The position numbers and the translations under genes were made by a program. Positions 34,725 to 44,662 of a DNA stretch of 64,000 bases are shown in pieces. Under the pieces are notes generated by a model, which was not told where the DNA came from, did not search any database, and saw only the letters and a program-made list of their open reading frames with translations. Position 1 is the stretch's first letter. Each line of letters opens with the position of its first letter. This DNA is from Schistocerca nitens (Eukaryota; Arthropoda; Insecta; Orthoptera; Acrididae), in contig NC_064619.1 in NCBI RefSeq assembly GCF_023898315.1, forward strand, positions 348,760,650-348,824,649, given 5' to 3'.

Positions 34725-36134
34725 CACTACTGGCCATTAAAATTGCTACACCGAGAAGACGACGTGCTATAGACGCAAAATATAACCGACAGGAAGAAGA
34801 TGCTGTGATATGCAAATGATTAGCTTTTCAGAGCATTCACACAAGGTTAGCGCCGGTGGCGACATCTACAACTTTCTGACATTAGCAAAGTTTCCAGCCG
34901 ATTTCTCATACACAAACAGCAGTTGACCGGCGTTGCCAGGTGAAACGTTGTTGTGAAGCCTAGTGTAAGGAGGAGAAATGCGTACCATCACGTTTCCGAC
35001 TTTGATATACGTCGGATTGTAGCCAATCGCGATTGAGGTTTATCGTATCGCGACATTGCTGCTCCCGTTGGTCTAGATCGAATGACTGTTAGCAGAATAT
35101 GGAATCGGTTAGTTCAGGAGGGTAATACGGAACGCCGTGCTGGATCCCAACGGCCTCGTATCACTACCAGTCGAGATGACAGGCATCTTATCCGCATGGC
35201 TGTAACGGATCGTGTAGCCACGTCTCGATCCCTGAGTCAACAGATGGGGACGTTTGCAAGAAAACAACCACCTGCACGAACAGTTCGACGACGTTTGTAG
35301 CAGCATGGACTATCACCTCAGAGAACATGGCTACGGTTACCCTTGACGCAGCATCACAGAGAGGAGCGCCTGCGATGGTGTACTCAACGACGAACCTGGT
35401 TGCACGAATGGGAAAACGTCATTTTTTCGGATGAATCCAGGTTCTGTTTACAGCATCATGACGGTCACATCCGTGTTTGGCGACATCGCGGTGAACGCAC
35501 ATTGGAAGCGTGTATTCGTCATCGCCATACTGGCGTATCACCCGGCGTGATGGTATGGGGTGCCACTGGTTAGACGTCTCGGTCACCTCTTGTTCGCATT
35601 GACGGCACTTTGAACAGTGGACGTTACATTTCAGATGTGTTACGACCCGTGGCTCTACCAATCATTCGATCCCTGCGAAACCCTACATTTCACATTTCAG
35701 CAGGATAATGCACGACTGCATGTTGCAGGTCCTGTACGGGACTTTCTGGATTCAGAAAATGTTCGACTACTGCCCAGGCCAGCTCATTCTGCAGATCTCT
35801 CACCAATTGAAAACGTCTGGTCAATGGTGGCCGAGCAACTGGCTCGTCACAAAACGCCAGTCACTACTCTTGATGAACTGTGGTATCGTGTTGAAGCTAC
35901 ATGGGCAGCTGTACCTGTACACGCCATCCAAGCTCTGACTCAATGCCCAGGCGTATCAATGCCGTCATTACGGCCAGAGGTGGTTGTTCTGGGTACTGAT
36001 TTCTCAGGATCTATGCACCCAAATTGCGTGAAAATGTAATCACATGTAAGTTCTAGTATAATATATTTGTCCAATGAATACCCGTTTATCATCTGCATTT
36101 CTTCTTGGTGTAGCAATTTTAATGGCCAGTAGTG
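34725..36134 (+). mobile_element. Tc1-like DNA transposon, dead, inside the older RTE
   Basis: Terminal inverted repeats: CACTACTGGCCATTAAAATT from 34725 and its complement ending at 36134, followed by TA at 36135-36136. The left dinucleotide reads TG, presumably mutated TA. About 1.41 kb. It splits the older RTE copy just after the GTTGAAAA segment. Confidence 0.92.
34980..36039 (+). pseudogene. Tc1-like transposase, DD34E, with stops
   Basis: A cut-and-paste transposase that would excise and insert at TA. The N-terminal helix-turn-helix is readable in frame around a stop near 35034 (VSDFDIRRIVANRD, then GLSYRDIAARVGLDRMTVSR). RNRLVQEGN-type linker text and RRAGSQRPRITTSRDDR follow. Catalytic residues are present: Asp in VIFSDESRF, Asp in FQQDNARLH, and Glu in LSPIENVW with 34 residues between the last two. 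Further stops occur at 35298 and 35571, with frame breaks between. Length and order match an ordinary ~340-residue Tc1 transposase. It is clearly distinct from the DD32E copies at 37027 and 42579. Confidence 0.9.
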
Positions 36135-36136
36135 TA

Positions 36137-36400
36137 TGTGGAGTGGTAAAGTAAGGAATGAAGGGTTCTGCGCAGAAAAAGCGAGGAAAGTAATTTGCGT
36201 AAAACACTGACGAGAAGAAAGGACCGAATGATAGGGCATCTATTAAGACATCAGGGGGAGCTGTAGAGGGTACAATCTGCAGAGCGAACGGAGTCTGGAA
36301 TACATCCAGCAAATAACTGAGGTTGTAGGTTGGAAGCGCCACTCTGAGATGAAGGAGTTTGAACAGGAGAGGAGTTCGTGGAAGGCCGCATTAAAAAAAA
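36137..36400 (+). pseudogene. Older RTE LINE, right end
   Basis: Continues from 34724: GTGGAGTGGTAAAGTAAGGAATGAA corresponds to W-VDHVTNEEVL, then the R-RKDRM-GHLLRHQG and GCCACTCTGAGATGAAGGAG region, ending at GAGTTCGTGGAAGGCCGCATT with a short A-rich tail. This is the C-terminus and 3' end of the same LINE as 29180-31155. Confidence 0.85.
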
Positions 36401-36871
36401 TAGAAATATATTAAAAAGTGCCCATAATCTTGCAGTTGGGCGCCCTGTAAGCCCAGAAACGAACATACAGACATACTTTACTTTTATTTTTACCGTCAGT
36501 TGTTGTGAATTTTCTAGATGCTGAGTCTGGCCTTTTGACAATTATTTCCTTCAATCTAAATGTTCAAGTGTGCAGTGGTGGTTCATAGCATCCAACGGGT
36601 AGAAAATCTTTGTTGCCATGGTCAGGTGCACTGACGAACTGAGCTCCTGAGTTCACGTGACCGAATGTTATCACCTCCAGCTCGTTACTCCTGCGACCCG
36701 CGCCAGAGACCGCACGTTGGCGGTCGCAGAGACGTTAGTGTCGGCATCTGTGGTAGCATTCATGTAACTTCTCTGTCCACTATGGTCGCAGATCGTTTTG
36801 TTGACTTAAAGTCTTCTTAATTAATCTCAGTGCTGGTTCCCAAGTATTACTAAGATTATAGCCGCAATCTA
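36401..36871 (-). mobile_element. Penelope-like 3' region, antisense, left of Tc1
   Basis: The minus strand at 36780-36871 matches the Penelope C-terminus at 29080-29165 (the W-EPALSLI and TTAATTAAGAAGACTT region). Sequence from there to about 36401 is unassigned and may be that element's 3' untranslated region. A Tc1-like transposon at 36872 splits it. It continues at 38296. Confidence 0.6.
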
Positions 36872-38293
36872 CACTCCTGGAAATTGAAATAAGAACACCG
36901 TGAATTCATTGTCCCAGGAAGGGGAAACTTTATTGACACATTCCTGGGGTCAGATACATCACATGATCACACTGACAGAACCACAGGCACATAGACACAG
37001 GCAACAGAGCATGCACAATGTCGGCACTAGTACAGTGTATATCCACCTTTCGCAGCAATGCAGGCTGCTATTCTCCCATGGAGACGATCGTAGAGATGCT
37101 GGATGTAGTCCTGTGGAACGGCTTGCCATGCCATTTCCATCTGGCGCCTCAGTTGGACCAGCGTTCGTGCTGGACGTGCAGACCGCGTGAGACGACGCTT
37201 CATCCAGTCCCAAACATGCTCAATGGGGGACAGATCCGGAGATCTTGCTGGCCAGGGTAGTTGACTTACACCTTCTAGAGCACGTTGGGTGGCACGGGAT
37301 ACATGCGGACGTGCATTGTCCTGTTGGAACAGCAAGTTCCCTTGCCGGTCTAGGAATGGTAGAACGATGGGTTCGATGACGGTTTGGATGTACCGTGCAC
37401 TATTCAGTGTCCCCTCGACGATCACCAGTGGTGTACGGCCAGTGTAGGAGATCGCTCCCCACACCATGATGCCGGGTGTTGGCCCTGTGTGCCTCGGTCG
37501 TATGCAGTCCTGATTGTGGCGCTCACCTGCACGGCGCCAAACACGCATACGACCATCATTGGCACCAAGGCAGAAGCGACTCTCATCGCTGAAGACGACA
37601 CGTCTCCATTCGTCCCTCCATTCACGCCTGTCGCGACACCACTGGAGGCGGGCTGCACGATGTTGGGGCGTGAGCGGAAGACGGCCTAACGGTGTGCGGG
37701 ACCGTAGCCCAGCTTCATGGAGACGGTTGCGAATGGTCCTCGCCGATACCCCAGGAGCAACAGTGTCCCTAATTTGCTGGGAAGTGGCGGTGCGGTCCCC
37801 TACGGCACTGCGTAGGATCCTACGGTCTTGGCGTGCATCCGTGCGTCGCTGCGGTCCGGTCCCAGGTCGACGGGCACGTGCAACTTCCGCCGACCACTGG
37901 CGACAACATCGATGTACTGTGGAGACCTCACGCCCCACGTGTTGAGCAATTCGGCGGTACGTCCACCCGGCCTCCCGCATGCCCACTATACGCCCTCGCT
38001 CAAAGTCCGTCAACTGCACATACGGTTCACGTCCACGCTGTCGCGGCATGCTACCAGTGTTAAAGACTGCGATGGAGCTCCGTATGCCACGGAAAACTGG
38101 CTGACACTGACGGCGGCGGTGCACAAATGTTGCGCAGCTAGCGCCATTCGACGGCCAACACCGCGGTTCCTGGTGTGTCCGCTGTGCCGTGCGTGTGATC
38201 ATTGCTTGTACAGCCCTCTCGCAGTGTCCGGAGCAAGTATGGTGGGTCTGACACACCGGTGTCAATGTGTTCTTTTTTCCATTTCCAGGAGTG
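36872..38293 (-). mobile_element. Tc1-like DNA transposon, apparently intact
   Basis: About 1.42 kb between TA dinucleotides (36870-36871 and 38294-38295). It has inverted ends CACTCCTGGAAATTGAAATA at the left and, read as the complement from the right, CACTCCTGGAAATGGAAAAA. It is inserted in the Penelope remnant. The second copy (42335-43751) is nearly identical, including untranslated parts, so both derive from recent transposition. Confidence 0.95.
37027..38049 (-). CDS. Tc1-like transposase with DD32E spacing, intact
   Basis: 340 codons, the usual Tc1 length. I chose the start at the ATG of MPRQRGREPYVQL (38047-38049); the open frame reaches further upstream to 38265, but that extension is terminal and untranslated transposon sequence. 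Residues about 10-50 form a helix-turn-helix (LTDFERGRIVGMREAGWTYR, RIAQHVGREVSTVHR). A GRPR-type stretch and a second helix-turn-helix follow (TSQQIRD, SARTIRNRL). Catalytic Asp is in VVFSDESRF, the second Asp in FQQDNARPH, and Glu in LSPIEHVW. Only 32 residues lie between the last two, against 34 in standard Tc1 and in the element at 34980. The coding sequence is GC-rich compared with its surroundings. No stop or frameshift; probably functional or recently so. Confidence 0.93.
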   Translation of the reverse strand: MPRQRGREPYVQLTDFERGRIVGMREAGWTYRRIAQHVGREVSTVHRCCRQWSAEVARARRPGTGPQRRTDARQDRRILRSAVGDRTATSQQIRDTVAPGVSARTIRNRLHEAGLRSRTPLGRLPLTPQHRAARLQWCRDRREWRDEWRRVVFSDESRFCLGANDGRMRVWRRAGERHNQDCIRPRHTGPTPGIMVWGAISYTGRTPLVIVEGTLNSARYIQTVIEPIVLPFLDRQGNLLFQQDNARPHVSRATQRALEGVSQLPWPARSPDLSPIEHVWDWMKRRLTRSARPARTLVQLRRQMEMAWQAVPQDYIQHLYDRLHGRIAACIAAKGGYTLY

Positions 38294-38295
38294 TA

Positions 38296-38548
38296 GATTG
38301 ATGAGTTCGTTCCTGGTGTGAATTACTACGACCTCTCTAACGACGCTGTGCAAGCATTTGGAAGACTGTGTCAAGGTCTTGGTATGTTCGTACTACATCT
38401 CATAGTTCTCGGATAAACAATGTCTGATCGCCGAGATATTGTGCTCGTCTGTCACTATGAACCGGCAGAACACCAGTGCACTGTGCGATCAAGTGTTGCC
38501 CTGAGACGCATTTTTCACGCAGACATTTCGCTTTAGCTACTCTCCATT
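38296..38548 (-). mobile_element. Penelope-like 3' part, antisense, right of Tc1
   Basis: The reverse complement matches 28650-29080: ACTTGATCG, TGCCGGTTCATAGTGAC and AGCGTCGTTAGAGAGG. It joins the RTE endonuclease fragment at about 38548, the same junction as seen at 28625-28650 in the other orientation. Confidence 0.75.
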
Positions 38549-39235
38549 ACATGTGTATTTCTTTCCTAAGTGACTTACACTTCCGTACTTCTGATTTTTT
38601 CTGCACATTTCTGAACTTCCTTCTTTCGTCGATCAATTGAACTGTTCTTTCTGTTCTTCAGGATTCTTCCGTTCTTCAACTGCCTACTGAGCTGTTTTGT
38701 TATCGAATTATCTATAGCCTCAGAGAACTTCAATCCTTTCTCTTCATTCCTTAGTACTTCCGTATCCCACTTCTTTGTGCATTGATTCTTCCTCATTAGT
38801 CTAGTAAACTTCAGCCTACTCTTCATCGTTAGTAAATAATGATCTGGGTTTATATCTGCTGTTGAATACGTCTTTCAATAAAATTTATCATTTCGGAATC
38901 TCTACCGGATCACGATGTCTGCAAGTGTATCTCCTCCTCTTACGATTTTTGGATAGAGTATTCGCTATTACTAACTGACATTTATTGCGGAAATCTATTA
39001 GTCTTTCTCTTTTCTCATTGCTACTGCCAAACGTTCTCCTGTAACCCTTTCTTCTACTCCCCCGCCCCCTACAACCGCCTTCCAATCCTCCATGACTATT
39101 AGATTTTCATCTACCTGTGCTTACTGCATTTCCCGTCCAACGTCCTCATACATTTCCTCTATCTCTTCACCTTCCGCTTGCGTGACGACACGTACATTTG
39201 AACTGTTATTGTCGATTTGGTTTGCTGCCGATTCT
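38549..39235 (-). pseudogene. Decayed RTE endonuclease fragment, antisense
   Basis: On the minus strand: RLIDFRNKCQLVIANTLSKN and RKRRRYTCRH (38890-39020), the equivalent of the FCTEHNLIIANTWFKN region. MKSRLKFTRLMRKNQC and the DTEVLRNEEKGLKFSEAIDN run follow (38690-38826). Stops break the endonuclease. It mirrors 27895-28625, including the exit into Penelope sequence. Confidence 0.8.
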
Positions 39236-39260
39236 AATGAAACATGCTATCACTGAACTG

Positions 39261-39430
39261 GCTCTGAGCACTATGATACTTAACTTCTGAGGTCATCAGT
39301 CGCCTAGAACTTAGAACTAATTAAACCTAACTAACCTAAGGACATCACACACATCCATGCCCGAGGCAGGATTCGAACCTGCGACCGTAGCGGTCACCCG
39401 GCTCCAGACTGCAGCGCCTAGAACCGCACG
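39261..39430 (-). mobile_element. tRNA-derived SINE, family 1, truncated at both ends
   Basis: Body and box B (GGTTCGAATCC) are clear, but the A-rich tail with CCATTTGAACC and the first part of the tRNA head are missing. A perfect 13-bp duplication, tatcactgaactg, flanks it at 39248-39260 and 39431-39443. Confidence 0.9.
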
Positions 39431-39443
39431 TATCACTGAACTG

Positions 39444-40820
39444 TTCACAGCAACTCAGTCTCTTCCATACCATTCTATTCATAATGAGTTCTACTCTTGT
39501 TGCATCATTTTCTGCTTCTGTTGTTACTACCCTATGGTCTTCTGACCAGAAATCCTTTTCTTATACACACAAATCCTTGTCCTTTTAACTATTTAACTTG
39601 GATTGTGCATGTGCATTTCTCATTTCAGATTTCCTGGCTCCCCAATCACGTTCAAATTTCTGAGATTCCATTCATCGAATCTGAAAAGTTTATCCTTTCG
39701 TTGCATGCTCAAACTTTTTCTCATGGTCCCCTCCCGTTGCTGTCGCCTCCCGGAGATCTGAATTGGTGACTAGTTTGGAAGCTTATGCGAAGGGAGAGAT
39801 CATCATGACGCCTTTCTTTCAATTATAGGCCATGTATCCTGTGGGTACATATTGCGTGTCTTTAATAAAGTGGTTAAAATTGCATTTTGCACCCTCATAC
39901 CGTTGATCATTGCAGATTCTTCCAACTGTAGGAAACTGTGTTTCCTACACCCAGGCAAGATATCCATCGCAAGAGTGTAATTTGTCGTAGCAGATGTGGC
40001 AGGTAAATACAAATACTGTTTCACATATGAAGCAAAATTTGACATGTGATGTTGTATATGGATTATGTCAGCTGTGGCTTCATATGTAGAATATTAATTT
40101 CAGTCAAATGCCATGTCAGTATGAGCGATCATTTAACGGTTATCCACATATTTTTGAAAGTGACATAATGAGATGATGCCGAAATCGGCCAATCAGACAA
40201 TTACTAATACACATTAAAGTCTACTACAGGCAGTGTTTCCCCTTACCATACCCTTTTACAGTTTTCATATGACTGGATGAATGATTTATCGGGCACTGTA
40301 AATATATATGCTATTAGCAGCGGTATGTGCAACTTTAACAAAAAAGTGATTTATATCATCTTTAAAAAAGAAAATACTACCTTTTAAAATGAGCTGTGAG
40401 GGTTGACAAATATAAACCACATATAATATTTTACTTTCTAAAATTTTCTTTTTTATGTGTTACAGCCACATTTTACCAAGTTGGTTTATTATACTCTACG
40501 AATCGCACACCATACCCAGACCACTACAGCAGCTGTGAATTTATACAAACCGTTAATTCACGTCTGAATACTGACTACTGACAGAGGAGGAAGCGGCACA
40601 AGTCTTTATAAGACACGTGCAGGTGGGCAGTAATGCTTTTATCTCCTTGGACTGTGATCTGGCACGAGTTGGCTTAAAGTGGTCGTGGCCTACTGGGTCG
40701 TTTGTGACGTAAGAACGACGGCTGTGGCGATGATGGCAGCTGTGCTGGTGCTGGACTGTGTACAAATTAAGTGTGTCTTTGGTAATATTGCTAATGTTTC
40801 TCCTCAGTAACATACATATA
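39444..40820. other. No recognisable gene
   Basis: A/T-rich, with no domain in any frame. A GATGATGCCGAAATCGGCC phrase at about 40173 resembles a retroelement 3' end, but no coding region precedes it. Confidence 0.45.
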
Positions 40821-40903
40821 AACGAGGGTTGGAATTTAAATAGTGACAACTGTTTATTCACAACGGATACAAAAGAGTTACATGTTTGCACCTGTTACTG
40901 TCC

Positions 40904-42080
40904 TTAAAAGTAGTCACCAGGGTTGTGTAGAACCCGTTGCGAGCGTTGTGGAAGGCGTAGTATACAGTTACCAGAGTCTGTTTTGATGAAGGTGCGAATG
41001 GAGCGGTATACTGCCTGTCGCATCTCTGGAACATGTCTGAAGCGAATGCCACGAAGTGGTTCCTTCACATTCGGAATCAAATCAAATTCAAAAGGACTTA
41101 AGTACGGTGGATGGAACAGTACTTGCCAGTCCCATCGACCGAACAGAGCAACCACAGCTTGCGCTGTATGCGCCAGCGCATTGTCGTGCAAAATGATGGG
41201 TGGGTTGCGCAGAAAATGTCGCCGCTTCTTTCGCAAAGCTGTTCGCACGTAATGCTACAAAACACCTCAGTAATACTGTGCATTGACGGTCTGCCGTGAA
41301 GGAACGTAATGCGTTAGGATAACACCATCACAGTCGTACACGAGAACTACCGTAACGTTCACCATACTGGGGCTCTGACGCACTTTCGACTTTCGCAGCG
41401 ACCCATAATGACGCCATTCGTTGCATTGGCGTTTCAGTTTTGGCTCATACGATCTGGTCCATGTCTCATCCAGTGTTACGATACCGCATAAGAAAGCCTC
41501 TCCTTCGCGCTCATAGCGCTCCAAGTGCGTCTTAGCAGCGTCGTGACGCATCCATTTTTGCATTTCCGTCAATTCGTGCGGAACTCATCGTGATGCAATT
41601 TTTCGCATGCCCAGGCGCTCCTTCAGGATGCGAAGCACAGTCGTATGTGCTAATCCGGTTTCGTGGGCGAGATGACGAATCGTATGGCGGCGTTCACTGT
41701 CCACTAACGCTGCAACAGCATGCACTTCTTCTTCAGAGATCCGTCCGGTGTGGCCGAGCGGTTCTAGGCGCTACAGTCTGGAACCGCGCGACCGCTACGG
41801 TCGCAGGTTCGAATCCTGCCTCGGGCATGGATGTGTGTGATGTCCTAAGGTTGGTTAGGTCTAAGTAGTTCTAAGTTCTAGGCGACTGATGACCTCAGAA
41901 GTTAAGTCCCATAGTGCTCAGAGCCATTTGAACCATTTTTTCCTTCAGAGAAACTAGGACGACCTGCCCGATGCATGCCTGCCACACTTTGCCTACCTTC
42001 GTTGAAGAATTTTACCCAACGTGCCACTGTTCTCTACGGCAATGCCGATTCCCCGCAAGCCTCTTAAAGACCTTGATGGC
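40904..42080 (-). pseudogene. Mariner transposase, DD34D type, inactivated
   Basis: Minus strand, from right to left. N-terminal traces lie upstream of the SINE (WVKFFNEGR, RAGRPS). After it comes a helix-turn-helix region (EEEVHAVAALVDSERRHTIR, HLAHETGLAHTTVLRILKE). The catalytic region has VTLDETW (first Asp) and ILHDNALAH (second Asp). Where the third Asp is expected the text is HPPYLSPFEFDLIP; relatives have Y-S-P-D-L-(S/A)-P-x-D, so three residues appear deleted and the catalytic Asp replaced by Glu. Two in-frame stops lie near 41250-41270 (after NAQYY). The C-terminus is VKEPLRGIRF. The SINE adds a further break. Confidence 0.88.
41740..41942 (+). mobile_element. tRNA-derived SINE, family 1, in the mariner
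   Basis: Full-length plus-strand copy: head with GTGTGGCCGAGCGGTTCTAG (box A) and GGTTCGAATCC (box B), body, and CCATTTGAACCATTTTTT tail. Target duplication cttcagaga at 41731-41739 and 41943-41951. Confidence 0.94.
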
Positions 42081-42334
42081 ACTGTACGATCTCTGGCACG
42101 TTCAGTCGTGATCCTACTCTGTTATTCCTGTTTCTAAAACATAGTGACGAAGTTACGTTAGACCGCTCGCTCACAAGTGACTGTGTTTTCCTCGATTGTG
42201 CGCACGCCGGTGACGTGGGACGGGTGGGTGCATTTGCTCGGAGGTAAGGTAAGTATGTCAACTGTGACAAAAGTAGATTCCATAGTGTCTCTACAGCAGT
42301 GTTGCCACTATTTAAGTTCCAACCTACATATATA

Positions 42335-43751
42335 CACTCCTGGAAATGGAAAAAAGAACACATTGACACCGGTGTGTCAGACTCACCATACTTGCTCCGG
42401 ACACTGCGAGAGGGCTGTACAAGCAATGATCACACGGACGGCACAGCGGACACACCAGGAACCGCGGTGTTGGCCGTCGAATGGCGCTAGCTGCGCAGCA
42501 TTTGTGCACCGCCGCCGTCAGTGTCAGCCAGTTTGCCGTGGCATACGGAGCTCCATCGCAGTCTTTAACACTGGTAGCATGCCGCGACAGCGTGGACGTG
42601 AACCGTATGTGCAGTTGACGGACTTTGAGCGAGGGCGTATAGTGGGCATGCGGGAGGCCGGGTGGACGTACCGCCGAATTGCTCAACACGTGGGGCGTGA
42701 GGTCTCCACAGTACATCGATGTTATCGCCAGTGGTCGGCGGAAGGTGCACGTGCCCGTCGACCTGGGACCGGACCGCAGCGACGCACGGATGCACGCCAA
42801 GACCGTAGGATCCTACGCAGTGCCGTAGGGGACCGCACCGCCACTTCCCAGCAAATTAGGGACACTGTTGCTCCTGGGGTATCGGCGAGGACCATTCGCA
42901 ACCGTCTCCATGAAGCTGGGCTACGGTCCCGCACACCGTTAGGCCGTCTTCCTCTCACGCCCCAACATCGTGCAGCCCGCCTCCAGTGGTGTCGCGACAG
43001 GCGTGCATGGAGGGACGAATGGAGACGTGTCGTCTTCAGCGATGAGAGTCGCTTCTGCCTTGGTGCCAATGATGGTCGTATGCGTGTTTGGCGCCGTGCA
43101 GGTGAGCGCCACAATCAGGACTGCATACGACCGAGGCACACAGGGCCAACACCCGGCATCATGGTGTGGGGAGCGATCTCCTACACTGGCCGTACACCAC
43201 TGGTGATCGTCGAGGGGACACTGAATAGTGCACGGTACATCCAAACCGTCATCGAACCCATCGTTCTACCATTCCTAGACCGGCAAGGGAACTTGCTGTT
43301 CCAACAGGACAATGCACGTCCGCATGTATCCCGTGCCACCCAACGTGCTCTAGAAGGTGTAAGTCAACTACCCTGGCCAGCAAGATCTCCGGATCTGTCC
43401 CCCATTGAGCATGTTTGGGACTGGATGAAGCGTCGTCTCACGCGGTCTGCACGTCCAGCACGAACGCTGGTCCAACTGAGGCGCCAGGTGGAAATGGCAT
43501 GGCAAGCCGTTCCACAGGACTACATCCAGCATCTCTACGATCGTCTCCATGGGAGAATAGCAGCCTGCATTGCTGCGAAAGGTGGATATACACTGTACTA
43601 GTGCCGACATTGTGCATGCTCTGTTGCCTGTGTCTATGTGACTGTGGTTCTGTCAGTGTGATCATGTGATGTATCTGACCCCAGGAATGTGTCAATAACG
43701 TTTCCCCTTTCTGGGACAATGAATTCACGGTGTTCTTATTTCAATTTCCAG
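42335..43751 (+). mobile_element. Tc1-like DNA transposon, second copy
   Basis: Starts CACTCCTGGAAATGGAAAAA after TA (42333-42334). It ends ATTTCAATTTCCAG at 43751, where the last 5-6 bases of the inverted repeat (GAGTG and the TA) are replaced by unrelated sequence, so the right end is slightly damaged. Otherwise nearly identical to 36872-38293, in the opposite orientation. Confidence 0.94.
42579..43601 (+). CDS. Tc1-like transposase with DD32E spacing, intact
   Basis: 340 codons from the ATG of MPRQRGREPYVQL. The open frame extends upstream to 42177 through transposon end and mariner sequence, which cannot belong to the protein. It differs from the copy at 37027 at only about five residues (for example CYRQW for CCRQW, SAEGARA for SAEVARA, DRRAWRD for DRREWRD, RRQVEMAW for RRQMEMAW). 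All three catalytic residues are present (FSDESRF, QQDNARPH, SPIEHVW), again with 32 residues between the last two. The protein may be active, although this copy's damaged right end could stop its own excision. Confidence 0.93.
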   Translation: MPRQRGREPYVQLTDFERGRIVGMREAGWTYRRIAQHVGREVSTVHRCYRQWSAEGARARRPGTGPQRRTDARQDRRILRSAVGDRTATSQQIRDTVAPGVSARTIRNRLHEAGLRSRTPLGRLPLTPQHRAARLQWCRDRRAWRDEWRRVVFSDESRFCLGANDGRMRVWRRAGERHNQDCIRPRHTGPTPGIMVWGAISYTGRTPLVIVEGTLNSARYIQTVIEPIVLPFLDRQGNLLFQQDNARPHVSRATQRALEGVSQLPWPARSPDLSPIEHVWDWMKRRLTRSARPARTLVQLRRQVEMAWQAVPQDYIQHLYDRLHGRIAACIAAKGGYTLY

Positions 43752-44649
43752 CAACAATATAGGAGAAATTACAAAATACTCTGGCACTGGATGAATGTAA
43801 GATTTTATATATTGTTCTAATTTCCATTGTGACTACTCAGATAGTCTGTAAGTCCATGCCATGGTAAGCTGCTCTGACCCATGGGCACAAGCGTCACATT
43901 CTGCCTGTCGAGAGTGCTAAATCAATGTTAGATTCCACAAAATGACAACACTAGAGGGTTAAAATTAAAAGCACCTGAATTAGTTGCAGAACCAATTCTC
44001 GAAGCATATGGCATTAGACATTTTCCTTACAAACCCATCGACGTTGGTTGGTTTATGGGTTGAAACATATTCACTCGTCATTGTCATCGCAATATAGTCC
44101 ATCATACTAAACTGGTAGTCCCACTGGTGCCACGTATATTTTGGTACAAACCCGTTGGAAATCCTCCACTTCAATTAATAGCAAAGCCGCTATCAAGTGC
44201 CAGGATTATGTTCACACAGGTCAATCCGCTGGCGATCACATAATAGATATTTCTAATGGCAGTATTCTGGGAAGAGGATGTTCCGATGGCACAGATAAAT
44301 CTGGGAGGCCGGCTTTAGGGTACTGTGGTACCGTAGACAGTAGTATGTCGAACATTCCTGTATCCAGGTGCAGCATTTCTGCTATTGGCTCATCAGGGCC
44401 ACGGTGCACCTATATGTACAGAAACACGAGATATTACGTGATAAATAATTCTAATAATGTTAATGATGGATGAACAGACACTTCATTTTGGCCACTCTCT
44501 GCTGATACTGCTGGCGTTTTGTGATGGTGTATTCAGTGCAATAAGAGATCATGAACAATGATTAAATTTGTATCACGTAATGGGGACGAGATCGAGAGCA
44601 TTTTTCTTATTGCCTCCGGAGGTGTTCCCCCCTTTCTGACGGCTGGAAC
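43752..44649. other. No recognisable gene
   Basis: Unassigned sequence. Open frames at 43980-44174 (minus) and 44141-44473 (plus) lack any motif I know. Confidence 0.45.
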
Positions 44650-44662
44650 CCACATTATCACG

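Larger units (their letters stand above)
40823..42326 (-). mobile_element. Mariner-type transposon, dead, holding a SINE
   Basis: Inverted ends of about 26 bp: AGGGTTGGAATTTAAATAGT at the left, and the complement GTTGCCACTATTTAAGTTCC ending near 42326. It encloses a minus-strand transposase and a SINE at 41740-41942. The second intact Tc1-like element begins only about 8 bp beyond the right end. Confidence 0.88.

Noticed and set aside
37384-38374. Open frames on the strand opposite the Tc1-like transposase, repeated at 42299-43728
   Set aside because: They are shadows of GC-rich transposase codons. They recur in both copies only because the DNA is nearly identical, and none carries a domain.
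42177-42578. In-frame N-terminal extension of the Tc1-like transposase
   Set aside because: It runs through the transposon terminal repeat and the adjoining mariner end. The other copy has a different upstream sequence, and the shared ATG at 42579 gives the normal 340-residue length.
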